In this document: positions 61,045 to 64,000 of the stretch, one piece after another
Layout: each line of letters opens with the position of its first letter
Position numbering within the stretch: the first letter of the stretch is position 1
DNA from: Microglena sp. YARC
Lineage: Eukaryota; Chlorophyta; Chlorophyceae; Chlamydomonadales; Chlamydomonadaceae
NCBI GenBank assembly: GCA_022414725.1
Contig: CM039462.1
Span: 4,516,661 to 4,580,660 of the forward strand
Direction: 5' to 3'
Length of the DNA stretch: 64,000 bases
Made by a program: the position numbers and the translations under genes
The notes under the pieces: model-generated
Told to the model about the DNA's origin: nothing
Seen by the model: only the letters and a program-made list of their open reading frames with translations
Database searches by the model: none

Positions 61045-61870
61045 GCGTGTTCATCTAGGGAGACAAGACTCCTTCGGAGCTTTTCTTTGGGGTTGCACCT
61101 GATGTGTCGTTGTTGCGTTTGTTTGGTTGCCCTTGCTATGTAATCTTAGTATTGGGCAGTCACGCAACAAGCTAGTTAGAAAGGCATTATTTGGTAGACT
61201 GGTTGGGTATTCCCTGGTGAGTAAGGGTTATTATATTTGGGTTTCCAATGTTGCGCCAGTTAGTAGTGAGTAGTGATGTACTCTCTATCTCCAGTTCAGT
61301 TCTAAACTGTCTTGCTGGGTTCTCCCATTAGTATGGGTCCCCGTGCCCGCTTGCATCCCTCCTGTCATCAAACGGTGATATGTTATGTGTTACCGGTAAT
61401 TCCCTACGCCCTTTAACAACCCCAATTGTTGTTGGCTGGCCTGGCTGGGATGTATCATTGTTGCATTCTAGACCAGGGCCTGATCTTGCTGTATTGTGTG
61501 TGAAGTTTTAGGGCGGGTGGGAGTTGGATATCCAACTATAATCTTAGCCGAATCTCAGGGGGTCGCCAGGCCCTCCTCTGTGCCACGTTTTAGCGGTGAA
61601 GCTTTAGGATTTAGACAGCCTTCGATCATAGTGGTACCTGGATCAGGTCCATTGACTAACAGTCGCCAACCTCCGACCACCTCGGATGGCTCGCGGGTGT
61701 CGATAATTCCGACGCCTCCTGTCATCCCTGGTGGATTACTCGGGTCAAGCCCATGTGATGATGTAGCCGTTGCCGAATGGGTAAGTGATGATCTTGAACA
61801 CTGGTCTAGCTTGATACTGCGTATGGCTGGGGTGTTACAGTCAACCCAGGATTCATTGTTTTAGGTGCTG
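61045..61870 (+). pseudogene. Copia integrase remnant and linker
   Basis: Around 61055-61250, allowing one frameshift, the plus strand reads GDKTPSELFFGVAPDVSLLRLFGCPCYV and, after the shift, FGRLVGYSLVSKGYYIWV. These match TPYERFFGQVPDVSLLRVFG and RGRLVGYSSMSKAYQIW of the 38-44-kb element, so this is a second, more decayed Copia. The frame 61496-61864 (P/S/G-rich, ending WSSLILRMAGVLQ) may be the variable linker. Confidence 0.6.
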
Positions 61871-62440
61871 CTGGTTCTCATACGTAGGTTAACATGGCCC
61901 TATGTGTGAGTGCCTATTCCTCAGCACCTCCTAGACTGACTTATAGGGTAGTCTAGATTGGTGGAGCGTTACGACGCTTTGTTTAGGCAGCTTCCTTTCA
62001 GCTGTCTTTCTTGGGTTTGGTGGAAGGTGGTACTTAATTCAGACCACCGTTATAGCGTCTTGATGGTTTCTGACTCTTAGTTCCATAGGCAGATGGTTCG
62101 TTCGGTGGAGCTCATCATAGATTAGCTATTTCATTTTACTCCACACTGTTTTTAGATCACCAGCCCCTCCAGTGATTATAACTTTTTGTGGAGTGTAGTA
62201 GTTGTTTCCCTTTGGATTTTACTGTAATTTGGTGGGCTGGGTCATCTTGCAGTTGTACTTGCAGATGTCCTTGCAGTTGTACTTGCAGATGTACCGCCGC
62301 TCACCTCTTTCTTGTTCTTCCGAGTGTATTTCAAGCGCCCTTTCAGTCCATCCTTTGCAGTAAATTCTTTGAAGTCCTTTTTATGCGTTTCCTATTTTTC
62401 AGGTGGACAATAGGTTTTATGTACTATGGTTGTACATCCA
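61871..62440 (+). other. Degenerate sequence between Copia remnant and LINE
   Basis: A 24-bp duplication ('cttgcagttgtacttgcagatgt') lies at 62245-62295. No domain was recognised. Confidence 0.4.
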
Positions 62441-62444
62441 CCCT

Positions 62445-64000
62445 TCTATTGTTCATTGACTTTACCACCAAGGAGGTGTTTTCTGTTCTCCAATCCCTAC
62501 GGAAAAACTCCTCCCCCGGGGTAGATGGTATCCCTGCAGAATGGTACAGATTTGCTTCCCATGAAGCCAACTCCCGATTTGTACAAGCTATGACTAACCT
62601 GTTTAATCTCATCTGGAAGACTTCTTACCCTAGCCAATGGGCTGCAGCTGCCTTGGTACCCGTACCCAAATCCAAAGGCAGTGTGTATGACAAGGACAAC
62701 TATCGAGGTCTTGCGGTGAGCAACTCCATAGGAAAGATCTTCTCCCTTTGCATGCTACGTAGACTAGATGATTGGTCAGAAGAATTCAACCTCAGAGCCG
62801 CTGGCCAATATGGATTTAGAAGTGGTAGGGGTACTGCAGATGCATCATTCATTCTTAACCATATTGTAGATAAATATAGAGAAAAGAAAAAAACCACTCT
62901 TTGTGGCTTTTGTTGATTTCAAGAAGGCTTATGATTGGGTCAACAGAGACTTGCTATGGGATTGCTTAGCAAGGCTAGGAGTCAAGGACCCCTATCTCAG
63001 TATTCTGAAGTCCATGTATATTCATGTTGTTTTCCAAGTTCGCCTACATGGGGACATTGGATCCTCCTTTCCATCCCTTGTAGGAGTTAAACAAGGAGAC
63101 CCCCTATCCCCACTCCTATTCGGTCTGTTCATTGATAGAATTGAATCGTTCCTCCAATCCAAGCTCCCAAATGCAGGGGCTGAGCTTAGGGGAAAGATTC
63201 TGCAACTGTTACTTTATGCTGATGACCTAGCTATAATGGCAGAATCCCCGGCAGATATGCAAGCGATGCTTGACTGTCTGAGAGATTTCTGTGAGGCTAC
63301 TAAGATGGCTGTGAATATAAAGAAAACTGAGATTGTCGTTTTCAACAAGCAATTCTGTGATGAGGCCCGCATGGATCCTGATTACAAATTTGTCTATGAT
63401 GGAGCACAACTTTCTACAAAGTTATCTTTTATCTACTTGGGATCCCTCTTTGTGGATGGTGACTCAAGCAATCGTGCAAAAGCTGCTTTTTCTAGGATGC
63501 TCACTAAGGCCCAAAAGGCACACCACATGCTCCGTAGGCGATGCCATACTATGGAGATATACAATATTGATATTCTCACCCACCTGTTTGATTCTCTTGT
63601 ACAACCTATCCTGAATTTTGGCTGTGAGGTGTGGGCTCCTTCTATTCTGAACAACACACTTATCTCAAATGACCATGCTTGTGAGAAATGGCATAGAGGT
63701 ATACTTAAACAAATGTTGGGTGTTTTGCCAATCCACTACATCTAATATTATCATGGAAGAGCTGGGTAGAACCCCGTTGTGTTTTGCTTGGCTTAAACAA
63801 GCTTTGCGCTTCTGGAACAAGACCATACATAAAGAACCTGAGGATCTCATTAGAATGGCTCTTGAGGAATCTTTTGACTCCAACACTGGCTGGGTTCATG
63901 ACTTGCGTTGTGCTCTCCACAAGCTAGGATCCAGTAAAAACATCAACATTTTGGAGGCTGTCGATGTCGAAGGTATTATGTCTGAAGTTTTTGAGTCATG
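62445..64000 (+). mobile_element. LINE retrotransposon, 5'-truncated, running past the window end
   Basis: RT motifs in order: KNSSPGVDGIPAEWYRF (62510), DNYRGLAVSNSIGKIFS (62695), YGFRSGRGTADASF (62810), VAFVDFKKAYDWVNRD (motif A, 62905), VGVKQGDPLSPLLFGLF (motif B, 63085), LLLYADDLAIMA (motif C, 63210), VNIKKTEIVVFN (63315) and FIYLGSLF (63430). The frame shifts near 62885-62905, at an A run, and near 63725. After that it continues as IIMEELGRTPLCFAWLKQAL to the window end. It is a different lineage from the 31-38-kb LINE, lacking its proline-rich style. It lies in or beside the decayed Copia. Confidence 0.85.

Overview
The window looks like repeat-rich nuclear DNA of a unicellular eukaryote, most likely a green alga of the prasinophyte type. 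The evidence for a eukaryote is GT-AG introns with phase-consistent exons, LTR and non-LTR retrotransposons, tRNA-derived SINEs, several MITE families with target-site duplications (TSDs), and a secreted protein built from exon-encoded modules. The algal assignment is an inference from the mix of Copia, a Dualen-like LINE, MITEs and long poly(G/C) tracts; no sequence here proves a species. I saw no bacterial operons, rRNA genes, CRISPR arrays or functional tRNA genes.

Layout. 0-4.4 kb: a SINE end, minisatellites, a tandemly amplified coiled-coil exon, and a glycine-rich repeat protein broken by a 4-nt deletion. 4.4-8.5 kb: SINE, MITE and dispersed-repeat clusters, including a Mutator-like MITE with a 10-bp TSD. 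8.58-12.04 kb: a plus-strand gene model of at least three phase-0 exons, with a 1.6-kb polypyrimidine tract ending at one of its acceptors. 12-25.8 kb: mostly repeats, including a 203-bp hAT-like MITE family, a 24-bp satellite, AT-rich arrays, more SINEs and a second hAT-like MITE. 25.9-28.6 kb: minus-strand exons, one of them a paralogue of the 8.6-kb exon, with a LINE tail inserted between them. 28.6-31.35 kb: a tandem duplication with a 1.4-kb period. 31.4-37.8 kb: a 5'-truncated minus-strand LINE (RT, proline-rich linker, possible Dam-like domain, RNase H, zinc knuckle plus endonuclease-like tail). 38.07-44.77 kb: a complete Ty1/copia element with two LTRs and a 5-bp TSD, but a heavily frameshifted interior. 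46.1-56.0 kb: a minus-strand gene whose nine proposed coding exons join in frame to about 613 codons: a signal peptide followed by four eight-cysteine modules. 56.5-58.9 kb: nested Harbinger-like DNA elements with poly(G/C) tracts at hairpin tips. 59-64 kb: a decayed Copia-like region followed by a LINE that runs off the window.

The host genes are few and dominated by internal duplication. The same pattern recurs at three or four separate loci: the edge of an exon plus neighbouring intron sequence has been amplified in tandem, leaving one intact exon and several degenerate copies. The cysteine-rich gene adds a second level, because a two-exon module was duplicated and diverged, and the resulting four-exon block was then duplicated again.

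Limits: all domain names rest on motifs read by eye, and exon borders are proposals without transcript support. The abundant frameshifts and long homopolymers could be partly assembly error.
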